From assembly GCF_016522065.1 (NCBI RefSeq), contig NZ_JAEHFV010000002.1, positions 1 through 64,000 of the forward strand: a DNA stretch of 64,000 nucleotides, in the 5' to 3' direction. Of this stretch, positions 26,627 to 36,422 are shown one piece after another. The stretch's first letter is position 1. Each line of letters begins with the position of its first letter. Under the pieces are notes generated by a model that was given only the letters and a program-made list of their open reading frames with translations, did no database searches and had not been told where the DNA came from. The translations under genes and the position numbers were made by a program. Origin of the DNA: Flavobacterium agrisoli (lineage in GTDB: Bacteria > Bacteroidota > Bacteroidia > Flavobacteriales > Flavobacteriaceae).

Positions 26627-26662
26627 AACAATAAGAATGTTATATATAATTTCTTTATAGCA

Positions 26663-27655
26663 CTATTTACCTTTTAATTTACTCGGTAAGTATCCAAATT
26701 TTTTTTTGAAGGCCACTGTAAAATGATGCGGATTTTTATATCCTAATTCTTCCGAAACCGTGCTTATGGGACAATTATTTTCCAGTAAAAATTGCTTAGC
26801 ATAATCCATTTTAAGTTGATTGAGATAGCTAAAAACAGTTGTGCCGTAAACCAATTTAAAGTATTTTTTTACCTTAAAATCATTTAATCCTACTGTTGCA
26901 GCCAAACTTTTTAAACTGTGTTTTGCTTTAAATTGTGAAGCTAAAATTGCTTCGATAACTATAATTTTTTGCAAATCAATATCGTTAATTTCAGTTGTCT
27001 TTTCGGTAGTTTCTTCATTGAGAATTATGGAAAACAGGTGCACTAAAATTTCTACAATTTTTGATTCTAAATGGGCTTTTTTTATTTTTCCAGTATACTG
27101 ACAATGTAAAATATCGTTGATAATGGTATGTAATTTTGGCGAAATGGGTTTGCTGTTTTCCCACATTACAAATTCTTTTTGCAATTGAATGGCTTTGGCC
27201 AAACACGGAATAGTCGACTCAAAATTCGGAAAGAACAATTCTTTTAAATAACTTTCTGTAAAGGTAATTTCGAGGGTTTTTCTGCGGCTGGTTTGGTATT
27301 GTAATTCGCCTTTAATTTGGGGCAAATAAAACAAATTATAATGTCTGTTTGGAATGTAAATTCCGCGTTGTTTTTTGTTTTTTGGCACATAACGGTTATC
27401 CCCTTCCATTTCAAAATGCAATTTAATAAACGAAAAATCGTGCTCAATTTGCACTGCGTAGTTTCCGTTCGCTATCCTTATATCACGACTTACAAGATGC
27501 ACACCGTTTAAAGAAATATCCGTAATACAACCCTCAATACCATTTTCATTAAGCGGAATTCGTTTTTCTTTAAAAACCGCTTTTTCTTGTAAAATTGGGT
27601 CGTTTATTACCACGACTTTGTTATCAAAAATGGCACTTTTCATAATTGTTTTCAT
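26663..27655 (-). CDS. AraC-family regulator divergent from a siderophore receptor
   Basis: This 330-residue regulator has a long N-terminal sensor region and a C-terminal AraC double helix-turn-helix (about 235-328), with HSLKSLAATVGLNDFKVKKYFK and TVSEELGYKNPHHFTVAFKKKFG. AraC regulators placed divergently from TonB-dependent receptors (as PchR in Pseudomonas) often respond to the imported siderophore, so it probably controls the receptor 183 bp away. The N-terminal part is not a recognisable cupin. A second ATG four codons in is also possible. Confidence 0.88.
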   Translation of the reverse strand: MKTIMKSAIFDNKVVVINDPILQEKAVFKEKRIPLNENGIEGCITDISLNGVHLVSRDIRIANGNYAVQIEHDFSFIKLHFEMEGDNRYVPKNKKQRGIYIPNRHYNLFYLPQIKGELQYQTSRRKTLEITFTESYLKELFFPNFESTIPCLAKAIQLQKEFVMWENSKPISPKLHTIINDILHCQYTGKIKKAHLESKIVEILVHLFSIILNEETTEKTTEINDIDLQKIIVIEAILASQFKAKHSLKSLAATVGLNDFKVKKYFKLVYGTTVFSYLNQLKMDYAKQFLLENNCPISTVSEELGYKNPHHFTVAFKKKFGYLPSKLKGK

Positions 27656-27787
27656 ACGTCATTGTCATTTACTTGATTTTTAACCCGCTTTTTAAAAGTT
27701 ATTAATTGCACTTAAAACAATTAATAAAAATCCGTTTTGCGTTTATTTTAATCCTTTTTACGATAGTTTCCCCACTAGTTAAGGACT

Positions 27788-27795
27788 TACTTTTG
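27788..27795 (+). promoter_or_regulatory. -7 box upstream of the TonB-dependent receptor
   Basis: TACTTTTG matches TAnnTTTG and is followed by CAC, a common start context here. It is 43 bases upstream of the receptor start. The -33 region (GTTTC at 27766-27770) is weak, which would suit an activator such as the divergent AraC protein. Confidence 0.5.
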
Positions 27796-27838
27796 CACAA
27801 AATTAACTTATTTTTAATAAATCTAAATAATAATAACC

Positions 27839-30238
27839 ATGTTTTTTGAACAAACCAAAAAGAAAAAAACCATTCCCGTATTTCAAAAATGGATTACGTT
27901 CTTCGCTTTACTGATAAGCATTTTCTCCGTTGCCCAACAAGGAAATGGTGTTATTAAAGGAAACGTGTTAACCTCTGACCATCATCCTGCCGAAGATGTC
28001 GTGGTAAATATTGTAGGAACGAGTAAGTCTGTTATTACCGATGATCAAGGAAATTTTACCCTTCATAAACTACCTGCTGGAAATTATACACTGCAATTAG
28101 CACTTAATGGTTATGAAACACTAACCCGAAACGTAACAGTGAGCAGCAATCAAACGGCACAACTTACCGTACAATTAGAAACGTCCTTAAAACAATTACA
28201 AGAAGTTGTTGTGGTTTCGGGCGCACAAAAATTTGCCCAGAAAAAAAGTGAATATGTGGCTCGCTTGCCTATTAGTAATCTGGAGAATCCTCAAGTATAC
28301 ACTGTAGTACCAAAAGAATTATTTCAGGAACAAATTGCTACCGATTTTAGAAGTGCGTTAACTACGGCACCTGGCTTGAGTAATGTTACACAAAGTGTTG
28401 GTTCTGGTGGTGTAGGTTTGAGTTTGCGTATGCGTGGTTTTAGTGGCGCTTCGGCAGCAGGTTCTATTCGTAATGGTATGAATACGAACTGGGTAACGAT
28501 GACCGATCCTGTAAATTTAGAAAGTATTGAAGTAATTAAAGGGCCATCAGCGACTTTATTTGGCTCGACTTTAACCACTTATGGCGGATTAATTAATCGT
28601 GTCACCAAAAAACCATTCGAATTTTTTAAAGGCGAAGTAAGTTATACTACTGGAAGTTGGGCATTGAGTCGCACTACTATTGATTTGAATACACCCGTTA
28701 ACGAAGATAAAACGATGTTATTTCGAATTAATGCCGCTTTAGACCATCAAAAAACGTGGCAAGATTATGGCAAAAGCAAAACATTTATGGTAGCGCCGTC
28801 TTTTACCTATCATATCAATGATCGCCTTACTGCCGATTTGGATTTAGAAGTGTATAATGGCAGTCGAAATGCAACCTACACAGGATTAGGAAATTTCAAT
28901 CCAGATAATTCAACTTTCAAAAGTTTTAATGATTTGAATTTCGATTTTAAAAAATCATACACTACAGACGAATTACAATCGGAAGCTAAAACAACCAATG
29001 TATTTACACGATTCACTTATAAAATGTCGGATTCTTGGTTATCACAAACCAATTTTTCCAATTCATTTACCGATAACAAAGCCAATTATTTGTTTTTACT
29101 GATTAACAATCCTGCTGCTGGCGAAACAATTCCGGTTTTACAACGCCGTTTAATGAATATCAACAGTACTTTTAAAACTACTCAAATTCAACAAAACTTC
29201 ATCAATACTATCGAAGTAGGTAATTTTAAAAACAGATTATTATTAGGAGCTGATTATACCTACGTGAGCACTAATGACAACCGTTGGACCATAAACAATT
29301 ATGATGCATCAGCTGGAAATCCTTTAACGCCAATTAATGGCAATGCTCCTTTTATCAATTACGATAAATACAGACAATTTATTGCAGCCATGCCTGCTCC
29401 CTCTGTAGTGAATAATAGAGATTTAAGAACCACCAGTATTTATGCTTCAGATGTAGTTAGTGTTTACGACAGATTGCATGTGATGTTTAGTGGCCGTTTT
29501 GATCACAATGAAAACAAAATTACCAATTATAACCAAAATGCTTTTTCGCCAAAACTAGGAATTGTATATCAAATTGTCAAAGATAAAGTGTCCCTATTCA
29601 GTAACTACATGAATGGTTTTGCAAATACCGGAAGCGGAGAAACAGCTCCAGGTGTGGTGATTGATTTTAAGCCTGAACAAGCTAATCAATGGGAAGCTGG
29701 AGTAAAAGTTGAATTAATAGAAGGAAAACTAAACGGTACTCTAAGTTATTACGACATTGCCGTAAAAGATAAAATACGCTGGGACGGCAATTATCAAATA
29801 CAAGATGGAACACAAAAAAGCACAGGTTTTGAAGCCGATTTGATTGCCAATCCATTTAAAGGATTTCATATCATAATGGGTTATGGTTATAACGATAGCC
29901 AATACACTTCTGGGACTGCTAATGGAAAAACGCCCTATGCGGCTCCTAAAAACGTGGCCAATCTATGGATGAGCTATAAAATATTAAACGGAAAAGTAAA
30001 AGGTTTAGGATTTGGCTTTGGAGGTAATACACAAAGTGACAGTTTTGCTAACGATGCCAACACTTTTACTGTAGACGGATATACCGTATTAAACGGAACT
30101 GTATTTTACGAAAACCCTAAATTTAGATTGGGTTTAAAATTGAACAATATAGCCAATACCGAATATTGGACAACCGATTACTGGTCTAACATGATGCCAA
30201 CCCGACATTTTGTAGCCAACTTTACCTTTAAGTTTTAA
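27839..30238 (+). CDS. TonB-dependent siderophore receptor
   Basis: This 799-residue outer-membrane receptor has a signal segment (about 18-32), a carboxypeptidase-regulatory-like beta domain (about 37-113: GVIKGNVLTSDHHPAEDVVVNIVG), a TonB-box-like EVVVVSG (about 121-127), a plug (about 150-258, with MRGF and SIEVIKGPSATLFGS) and a 22-strand-type barrel ending in the aromatic residue (ANFTFKF). The plug's EVIKGP-x-A-x-LFG motif is typical of FhuA/FhuE-like siderophore receptors. Neighbours (PepSY protein, esterase, MFS exporter, AraC regulators) support ferric siderophore uptake. No SusD partner is present, so it is not a glycan importer. Confidence 0.93.
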   Translation: MFFEQTKKKKTIPVFQKWITFFALLISIFSVAQQGNGVIKGNVLTSDHHPAEDVVVNIVGTSKSVITDDQGNFTLHKLPAGNYTLQLALNGYETLTRNVTVSSNQTAQLTVQLETSLKQLQEVVVVSGAQKFAQKKSEYVARLPISNLENPQVYTVVPKELFQEQIATDFRSALTTAPGLSNVTQSVGSGGVGLSLRMRGFSGASAAGSIRNGMNTNWVTMTDPVNLESIEVIKGPSATLFGSTLTTYGGLINRVTKKPFEFFKGEVSYTTGSWALSRTTIDLNTPVNEDKTMLFRINAALDHQKTWQDYGKSKTFMVAPSFTYHINDRLTADLDLEVYNGSRNATYTGLGNFNPDNSTFKSFNDLNFDFKKSYTTDELQSEAKTTNVFTRFTYKMSDSWLSQTNFSNSFTDNKANYLFLLINNPAAGETIPVLQRRLMNINSTFKTTQIQQNFINTIEVGNFKNRLLLGADYTYVSTNDNRWTINNYDASAGNPLTPINGNAPFINYDKYRQFIAAMPAPSVVNNRDLRTTSIYASDVVSVYDRLHVMFSGRFDHNENKITNYNQNAFSPKLGIVYQIVKDKVSLFSNYMNGFANTGSGETAPGVVIDFKPEQANQWEAGVKVELIEGKLNGTLSYYDIAVKDKIRWDGNYQIQDGTQKSTGFEADLIANPFKGFHIIMGYGYNDSQYTSGTANGKTPYAAPKNVANLWMSYKILNGKVKGLGFGFGGNTQSDSFANDANTFTVDGYTVLNGTVFYENPKFRLGLKLNNIANTEYWTTDYWSNMMPTRHFVANFTFKF

Positions 30239-30257
30239 TTTTTTTAATTAGTAACTG

Positions 30258-30297
30258 CCGGGTTTTAGAAGTCCCTATCTAAAACTCGGTATTTTTT
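30258..30297 (+). terminator. Terminator or attenuator between receptor and PepSY gene
   Basis: A 12-bp stem (30258-30269 with 30278-30289; one G-U pair in the rightward transcript) with an 8-base loop is followed by TATTTTTTATC. It ends three bases before the PepSY start codon, so it either ends the receptor transcript or lowers expression of the downstream genes. Confidence 0.7.
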
Positions 30298-30300
30298 ATC

Positions 30301-31497
30301 ATGGAAACTGCAAGCCTTTCAATTACCAAGCCCATTCCGCCTAAAAAAACAAGACCCAATAAGAACCCGAAAACAAAAAGTCGTGGTAGTAAGCTCAACG
30401 CATGGTTGCATTTATGGCTCGGCTTATCATCTGGCATCATTGTTTTTATCGTATCACTCACTGGGGTGATTTTTGTATTTTGTGATGATATTATTGATAT
30501 TATATCGTACAAAGCTTGGTATGTTCCCGATATTAAAGAACAGCGACTTTCGCCCGAAGAATTAATTACTCATTTTAAAGAGCAATTTCCTGAAAGAACA
30601 CCTTTTTCCTATATTCACTACCGAGACCCTGAACGCACGGTAAAAATTGCATCCGAAACTGAAAATCGTGAGTTTCAATTTTCCTGGATGGATCCGTATA
30701 CCGGAAAGATTTTAGATTCGAATCAAGCCTATGACTTCTTTTATGTTATTGCTCACATTCATAGCGGTCATATCCCTTTTGGTGCTATTGGAAATCTTAT
30801 TGTAGAAATTGCCGTTTGGCTCTTTTTTATTGAACTCATCACCGGACTAATTTTGTGGTGGCCCAAAAAATGGAACAAAACTACTCGTAAACAAAGCTTC
30901 ACCATCAAAACCGGAAGTAGTTTTAAGCGACTTAACTATGATTTACACAATGTTCCCGGCTTTTATAGTCTGATTCCGGCTTTACTCATAACCATAACTG
31001 GATTAATTATTGTAAACAAACCGCTTCAAAAAAGCACCCATCATATATTTGACGGAACACCAGCTGCTTTCCGAAAAATTAGAGAACTCGCACCCGAATA
31101 TGATAAAACCAAAAAATGGACTTCGATACAGCCCATCATTACCGATTTATTTAAAAAAAATGCCTCTGCCGAACAAGTAAAAATGTCGATTCCGGAAAAA
31201 GATAGCGCAACCACTTACATGGCTATTGCTGCTAAAAACATTGGACTAAAAGGGCTGCATGATGGAAAAGTTTATTTAATTAATCGTTATGACGGAAATG
31301 CAATTCCAATTCCAAATAAACTTTTAAATGGTTTGAGCATAGACAATACGAACATGAACTTGCACATTGGTTTTTGGTACGGATGGTGGGGCAAATGTCT
31401 TACTTTTTTAGTTGGATTAGTTTGCACTTGCTTGCCCATAACTGGATTTATAATTTGGTACGGTCGCCGGAAAAAAAACAAAAAAACAAACGCTTAA
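30301..31497 (+). CDS. PepSY-associated membrane protein
   Basis: This 398-residue protein has the PepSY_TM layout: four membrane helices (about 42-66, 148-172, 212-233 and 358-382) separated by periplasmic PepSY-like segments. A basic N-terminus and a KKNKKTN tail flank the membrane part. Conserved histidines lie at helix ends (WLHLWLGLSSG, IAHIHSGHIPFG, DLHNVPGFYSL and LHIGFWYG), consistent with haem or metal binding. Such proteins are commonly encoded next to TonB-dependent siderophore receptors and are thought to reduce or handle iron at the inner membrane; the function is inferred from context. Confidence 0.85.
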   Translation: METASLSITKPIPPKKTRPNKNPKTKSRGSKLNAWLHLWLGLSSGIIVFIVSLTGVIFVFCDDIIDIISYKAWYVPDIKEQRLSPEELITHFKEQFPERTPFSYIHYRDPERTVKIASETENREFQFSWMDPYTGKILDSNQAYDFFYVIAHIHSGHIPFGAIGNLIVEIAVWLFFIELITGLILWWPKKWNKTTRKQSFTIKTGSSFKRLNYDLHNVPGFYSLIPALLITITGLIIVNKPLQKSTHHIFDGTPAAFRKIRELAPEYDKTKKWTSIQPIITDLFKKNASAEQVKMSIPEKDSATTYMAIAAKNIGLKGLHDGKVYLINRYDGNAIPIPNKLLNGLSIDNTNMNLHIGFWYGWWGKCLTFLVGLVCTCLPITGFIIWYGRRKKNKKTNA

Positions 31498-31506
31498 AAA
31501 AATATA

Positions 31507-32625
31507 ATGACAACACGTTTTTTAATACAAACACTATTTCTGATTCTCTTTTCGTTTATTTCAAACGCACAAGACAGCATTAACATTGGTAGTATACACA
31601 AAATTCCGTCCAAAATTCTAAACGAAGAAAGAACTATTTGGGTTTATTTGCCAGCCGATTATAACAACACAAAATACCAACCTGCACGTTATCCTGTTGC
31701 CTATTTGTTAGATGCCGAAAGTAATTTTCATTCGTTTACTGGAATTATACAGAATTTAGCAAAAGGACCTTATTCTCGCATTCCTCAAATGATTGTAGTA
31801 GGCATTTGCAATACCGATCGCACCCGAGATTTAACACCAACCGAAGCCAATAAACAAGCCTTTTTTAGCAAAAATCGAAAAAAAGCGCAGGCCACAGGCG
31901 GCAACGAAAATTTTATTGCTTTTTTAGAAAAAGAACTTCGCCCTTATATCGATTCAAAATTCAGAACATCGGGGTATAATTTGTTAAATGGTCACTCCTT
32001 TGGAGGATTAACCGCTACCAATATTCTTTTAAACCATAGCTCGTTATTTAATGCTTATGTGATAATTGACCCTAGTTTATGGTGGGATAACGAATTGCTC
32101 AATAAACAAGCGGATAGTATTTTTACTTCGAAGGACTTTGAAAAAAGAAACATTTACGTAGCCATGGCTAACAAAAGAGCCATTCCGCAAGACACCACTA
32201 CCGATATGGCGAGAGGTATTGAAAAATTTAAACTTTTACTGGAAACCAAAAAACCGCAAAATTTGCGTTGGGGTTTTCATTTTTACGAAAACGAAGATCA
32301 TGGTACCATTCCTATTCCGGCCGAATATGATGGTTTGCGTTTCATTTTTAAAAATCATTTAGTCGAAGTAAAGCAGGCTGCTCACGAAAGTGAATTGGTC
32401 ACACAACAATTCCAAAAACTTTCAGCCGATTTAGGATTCCCTTTTCAACCTTCTGAAAGTTATTTAGATTGGATGGGCAATTATTGCTTGGATACGGAAA
32501 GACCCCAACTGGCCATTCCTTTTTTTGAACTGATTGAGAAAACGTATAACAAAAGCAAATCGGGCGTTATCGGATTGCAAAAAGCCAATGCCGAACTAAG
32601 CAAAAAACCAAAATCCGATCGTTAA
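31507..32625 (+). CDS. Secreted esterase of the Fes/IroE (esterase D) type
   Basis: This 372-residue protein has a signal peptide (MTTRFLIQTLFLILFSFISNAQ) and an alpha/beta hydrolase domain with nucleophile elbow GHSFGG, an upstream RYPVAYLLDAES strand and the downstream END-HG region for the catalytic histidine. It belongs to the putative esterase family that includes siderophore hydrolases. Position right after the receptor and PepSY genes (9 bases gap) suggests it hydrolyses an imported ester siderophore in the periplasm. The C-terminus (about 280-365) is a TPR-like extension. It ends overlapping the stop of the opposing MFS gene by four bases. Confidence 0.85.
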   Translation: MTTRFLIQTLFLILFSFISNAQDSINIGSIHKIPSKILNEERTIWVYLPADYNNTKYQPARYPVAYLLDAESNFHSFTGIIQNLAKGPYSRIPQMIVVGICNTDRTRDLTPTEANKQAFFSKNRKKAQATGGNENFIAFLEKELRPYIDSKFRTSGYNLLNGHSFGGLTATNILLNHSSLFNAYVIIDPSLWWDNELLNKQADSIFTSKDFEKRNIYVAMANKRAIPQDTTTDMARGIEKFKLLLETKKPQNLRWGFHFYENEDHGTIPIPAEYDGLRFIFKNHLVEVKQAAHESELVTQQFQKLSADLGFPFQPSESYLDWMGNYCLDTERPQLAIPFFELIEKTYNKSKSGVIGLQKANAELSKKPKSDR

Positions 32626-33788
32626 GCATTTTCAAATTTTACTTTTCCTTGAGTCAATCGAATAAAAAGTACGGTTAACCCCATGCCGACCAACGCCATT
32701 CCAATTCCTACTAAGTTTGGCGAAGCATAACTCATTCCGGCCGACAAAGGCAATCCGCCCAAAAAAGCCCCCAAAGCATTCCCAATGTTAAAACTACCCT
32801 GTAAAGCGGCCGAAGCTAACATTTCAGCATCTTTGGCCGTTCGAATCATTAACATTTGTATGGGTGCAATCACCGAAAAGGATACCGCACCTGTGGTAAA
32901 TGTTAAAAATAAGGAGATATACGAATTGGCCGAGAAAAAATAAACCAATCCCAAATCGATTACCATTACAAACAACAGTAATAAAACTGTAGGCGCAGGT
33001 GAAAATCGATCGGCTAATTTTCCGCCTAAAAAATTCCCCACTACCATTCCGAGTCCTGCTAAAATGAGGATAGAAGAAACTTCTTCGGGTTCAAAATTAG
33101 AGATGTGAATCAACAATGGCGCAATGTAACTAATCCAGGCAAACAAACCACCAAAACCAATAGCCGTGATGCTAAAAATAAGCCAAGGTTCTTTCTTTTT
33201 AAAAAATTGCAATTGCTGTTTTAAGTTGATTTTTTCGGCTTTTTCTAAATTAGGTAACCATAAATAAATCATTAAAAACGTTAATAATCCGACCATCGCA
33301 ATTAAAATAAACGTATAACGCCAAATAAAATGATGCCCGATATAGGTACCAATAGGCACTCCTATTAAATTGGCTAAAGTCAGTCCCGAAAACATCATGG
33401 CAATGGATTGCGCTTCTTTCCCTTTTTCCGCCAAACGACTTGCCACTACAGCTCCTACTCCAAAAAAAGCGCCATGCGGTAATCCGGACAACAAACGCGA
33501 AGCAAATAAAAAATTATAATTAGGGGCAATAATAGACAAGGCATTAAAAACCGTTAACATTAAAGCCAACAAGAGTAGCATTTTTTTTGGAGGCTGATTG
33601 CGTCCTGCCACCACCAACAAAGGAGCTCCAATCACTACGCCTAAAGCGTAAGCCGAAATTAAATATCCAGCAACCGGGATACTAACTTTTAAATCGGAAG
33701 CAATATCAGGCAACAAGCCCATCATCACAAATTCGGTAATGCCAATGGTTAATCCACCAAAAGCAAGCGCTATCAAACTTTTTTTCAT
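32622..33788 (-). CDS. MFS transporter (AraJ/YdhP-like)
   Basis: This 388-residue protein has 12 predicted membrane helices in two six-helix halves with the MFS loop motif GVVIGAPLL-x-VAGRNQPPKK after helix 2 and GGKLADRF in the second half. It belongs to the AraJ-type drug/sugar efflux branch. The substrate is unknown; location between an esterase and a dedicated AraC regulator within an iron-uptake region suggests export of a siderophore, a breakdown product or a toxic compound. It is divergent from that regulator (92-bp gap) and convergent with the esterase gene, with stop codons overlapping. Confidence 0.88.
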   Translation of the reverse strand: MKKSLIALAFGGLTIGITEFVMMGLLPDIASDLKVSIPVAGYLISAYALGVVIGAPLLVVAGRNQPPKKMLLLLALMLTVFNALSIIAPNYNFLFASRLLSGLPHGAFFGVGAVVASRLAEKGKEAQSIAMMFSGLTLANLIGVPIGTYIGHHFIWRYTFILIAMVGLLTFLMIYLWLPNLEKAEKINLKQQLQFFKKKEPWLIFSITAIGFGGLFAWISYIAPLLIHISNFEPEEVSSILILAGLGMVVGNFLGGKLADRFSPAPTVLLLLFVMVIDLGLVYFFSANSYISLFLTFTTGAVSFSVIAPIQMLMIRTAKDAEMLASAALQGSFNIGNALGAFLGGLPLSAGMSYASPNLVGIGMALVGMGLTVLFIRLTQGKVKFENA

Positions 33789-33814
33789 ATAATAGGAGTT
33801 CTATATTTAGTCGA

Positions 33815-33822
33815 CAAAGTTA
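33815..33822 (-). promoter_or_regulatory. -7 box of the MFS gene
   Basis: TAACTTTG on the minus strand matches TAnnTTTG, 27 bases upstream of the MFS start. It lies back-to-back with the regulator's promoter in a 92-bp gap. Confidence 0.45.
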
Positions 33823-33847
33823 CGGTTACTAACTAGCTGAAAATTTG

Positions 33848-33855
33848 TATTTTTG
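33848..33855 (+). promoter_or_regulatory. -7 box of the second AraC regulator
   Basis: TATTTTTG matches TAnnTTTG and lies 26 bases before the regulator's ATG. The -33 region (GGTT) is weak. Confidence 0.45.
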
Positions 33856-33880
33856 TTACATAAACTTGTAAATTTACTAC

Positions 33881-34735
33881 ATGCCTAAATTAAAACAATT
33901 CGAAACCCTTTTGATTGATGAATTCGAAGAAGACCAATTTCATCTTCCGCCGCATTCGCATACCTATTACGAAATTATTTACATTAAAAAAGGAAGTGGT
34001 ATTCATCATATTAACAACAATTTATTGCCTTACAAACAAGGCAATTTATTTGTGATTTCGCCCGAAGACCAACATTACTTTGACATCAAAAGGCATACGC
34101 AATTTGTCTACATCAAGTTCACCGATAACTATTTCAACTCCAATAAAAACTTATCCTGCGACGATTTATTAGTCAATTCGCCCGAAGATTTCATGCGCGA
34201 TCAACTTTTAAAAGAAACCGTTTTGCATTTTGATGAACCTTGCAAAACCATTTTAAAAAATACCATCGACAACATTACGGCATACAACTGCAAAGCCGAT
34301 ATAACGCACTCCCCCATTGTTTTTTATCAAATTCTTTCCATTTTTGGTTTGATAAAAGAAACGATTCGCTGCATGAATTTGCGTACACCCTCCAAGAACG
34401 CGAACAACGAACAAATTGCCAGTTATATCCATCAAAATATTTATTATCCAAAATTGGTACAGATTAAAGTCATTTCGAATCATTTTAACATTGCCGAAAG
34501 TTATTTTAGTTCTTATTTCAAACGGACTTTTTCTATAAGTTACCGTGAATACATTCATAATTTAAGGCTGAGTTTACTCGAAAAACGATTTCAAAATAAA
34601 CAATTGTCTATCAAACAAATAGTAGACGAATTTGGCTTTACCGATGAAAGTCATTTGTCTAATTATTTCAAAAAAAGAAAACATATTAATCCGACTCATT
34701 TTCAAAAAAACGTGCTTCTTAAACTAGATTCGTAA
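33881..34735 (+). CDS. AraC-family regulator with cupin sensor
   Basis: This 284-residue protein has an N-terminal cupin-like sensor (about 10-90; HLPPHSHTYYEIIYIKKG carries the histidine pattern, then GNLFVISPEDQHYF) and a C-terminal AraC helix-turn-helix pair (about 185-280; IKVISNHFNIAESYFSSYFK and KQIVDEFGFTDESHLSNYFK). It is divergent from the MFS gene with back-to-back promoters, so it likely regulates that gene and itself. A ligand cannot be inferred. Confidence 0.88.
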   Translation: MPKLKQFETLLIDEFEEDQFHLPPHSHTYYEIIYIKKGSGIHHINNNLLPYKQGNLFVISPEDQHYFDIKRHTQFVYIKFTDNYFNSNKNLSCDDLLVNSPEDFMRDQLLKETVLHFDEPCKTILKNTIDNITAYNCKADITHSPIVFYQILSIFGLIKETIRCMNLRTPSKNANNEQIASYIHQNIYYPKLVQIKVISNHFNIAESYFSSYFKRTFSISYREYIHNLRLSLLEKRFQNKQLSIKQIVDEFGFTDESHLSNYFKKRKHINPTHFQKNVLLKLDS

Positions 34736-34795
34736 CGCTTCTATTCACAGAAAAAGAATTATTTGTGTTTTAACTTACATTTCATAAAGAGACAA

Positions 34796-34825
34796 TTGGT
34801 ATAGTGTATAATATTTCTATATTTG
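34796..34825 (+). promoter_or_regulatory. Promoter of the ankyrin-DUF2271-flavoprotein-apbE operon
   Basis: TTG (34796-34798) and TATATTTG (34818-34825) are exactly 19 bp apart, a full Bacteroidota consensus match, 75 bases before the ankyrin gene start. It is one of the best promoters in the window. Confidence 0.7.
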
Positions 34826-34900
34826 CATTTATTTTTATTTATTCTAAATAGATTTGAAAAAACGCTATAACTTTTTACCAAACACCTTTTATTCTATATC

Positions 34901-36421
34901 ATGAAAAAAAAGCTTTTTCTTTCGTTTGCTTTAGCGGCTAGTGTATGGCTGAATGCGCAACAAAAAAACACCCTTCTTAATCCGAATTTCTGGAAAAACG
35001 CACCCGATGTTACAGCGGTTAAAGCCGAAATAGCGAAAGGAAACAACCCATCCGAATCGAATGATCGTTCGTTTGATGCGGTAGTTTATGCTATTAATAA
35101 CGATGCGCCTAACGAAACCATCAAATTTTTATTGGATCAACCGGGCAATTCGGTAAACAAATCCACACACGATAATCGAATTTACTTACACTGGGCAGCT
35201 TACAAAGGCAATGCCGAAATTGTAAATTATTTGATCGATAAGGGATCTGATGTTAATTTAGAAGACAGTCACGCTACCACTCCCATAACTTTTGCTGCTG
35301 GCGTTGGACAAACTAATACGGAAGTTTATGATGCTTTATTTAAAGCTGGAATCAATCCGAAACACAAATACCGAAACCGAAACGGTGCTAATTTATTACA
35401 CTTGGCCATTGCTAGCGATAAAGACTTAAAAATAACCAATTACCTTATTACAAAAGGGTTATCTTTAAAAGATACCGATAATGATGGTAATACCGTTTTG
35501 GATTATGCGGCTAAATCTGGCGATTTGGCGTTTTTAAAAACCTTAGCTTCTAAAGGAGTTAAATTCACGGATAACGCTATTATTTTTGCAGCCGAAGGTT
35601 CACGTCGTGACGCAGCAAGTTTGGAAGTCTACCGTTATTTGGTGGAAGAAGCAAAACTCAATCCTAAAGTAACCAATAAAGAAGGCGCAACTGTTTTGCA
35701 TCTTGTTGCCAACAAACCAAAACAAACCGAAGTAATCAATTATTTTATTAGCAAAGGTGTTGATGTAAACAAAGCCGATAATTCGGGTACAACGGCCTTA
35801 ATGGCGGCAGCTACAAGTAGAGATACCGAGGCTTTGGAGTTGTTTATTTCGAAAACGAAAGACATCAATACACAAAACATCAAAGGAGAATCAGCCTTAA
35901 CGATGGCGGTAAAATCGGGATCACCTAAATCGGTAGAACTTTTATTAAACACCAAAGCCAACAGTCAAATTTTAGACAAAGAAGGCTATAATTTAGGGTA
36001 CTATTTAATTCAATCGTATCGTCCACAAATGGGAGGAAGAGGTCCAGAAAACAATGAAGGTCCAAAAGTAGACCCATTTGAAGCTAAAAGTGATTTGTTG
36101 CAAAAAAGCGGACTCGATTTGGCAGCAGCTCAAAAAGACGGAAGTACTTTGTATCATTTTGCAGTAGTAAAAAACGACCTCAATTTGGTCAAAAAATTAC
36201 AACCTTTACAAATTGATGTTAATTCAAAAAACACCGATGGGTTGACAGCATTACACAAAGCGGCTATGGTTTCTAACGATGACCAACTGTTGAAATACCT
36301 ACTTTCGATTGGAGCACAAAAAGAAACCAAAACCGAGTTTGACGAAACCGCCTACGCGTTAGCCAAAGAAAACGAAACCCTAACCAAACAAAACGTATCT
36401 GTAGAATTTTTAAAATCATAA
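34901..36421 (+). CDS. Exported ankyrin-repeat protein
   Basis: This 506-residue protein has a signal peptide (MKKKLFLSFALAASVWLNAQ) and about ten ankyrin repeats through residues 60-490, with recognisable units such as IYLHWAAYKGNAEIVNYLIDKG, GNTVLDYAAKSGDLAFLKTL and GLTALHKAAM. Ankyrin arrays bind proteins. It leads an operon with DUF2271, PepSY-flavoprotein and apbE genes, ending one base before the DUF2271 start (TAAAATG), so it is probably a periplasmic scaffold for that redox system. No enzymatic domain is seen. Confidence 0.88.
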   Translation: MKKKLFLSFALAASVWLNAQQKNTLLNPNFWKNAPDVTAVKAEIAKGNNPSESNDRSFDAVVYAINNDAPNETIKFLLDQPGNSVNKSTHDNRIYLHWAAYKGNAEIVNYLIDKGSDVNLEDSHATTPITFAAGVGQTNTEVYDALFKAGINPKHKYRNRNGANLLHLAIASDKDLKITNYLITKGLSLKDTDNDGNTVLDYAAKSGDLAFLKTLASKGVKFTDNAIIFAAEGSRRDAASLEVYRYLVEEAKLNPKVTNKEGATVLHLVANKPKQTEVINYFISKGVDVNKADNSGTTALMAAATSRDTEALELFISKTKDINTQNIKGESALTMAVKSGSPKSVELLLNTKANSQILDKEGYNLGYYLIQSYRPQMGGRGPENNEGPKVDPFEAKSDLLQKSGLDLAAAQKDGSTLYHFAVVKNDLNLVKKLQPLQIDVNSKNTDGLTALHKAAMVSNDDQLLKYLLSIGAQKETKTEFDETAYALAKENETLTKQNVSVEFLKS

Positions 36422-36422
36422 A

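Noticed and set aside
27839..30238. SusC-type glycan importer
   Set aside because: No susD gene follows, and the plug motifs and neighbours indicate a siderophore receptor.
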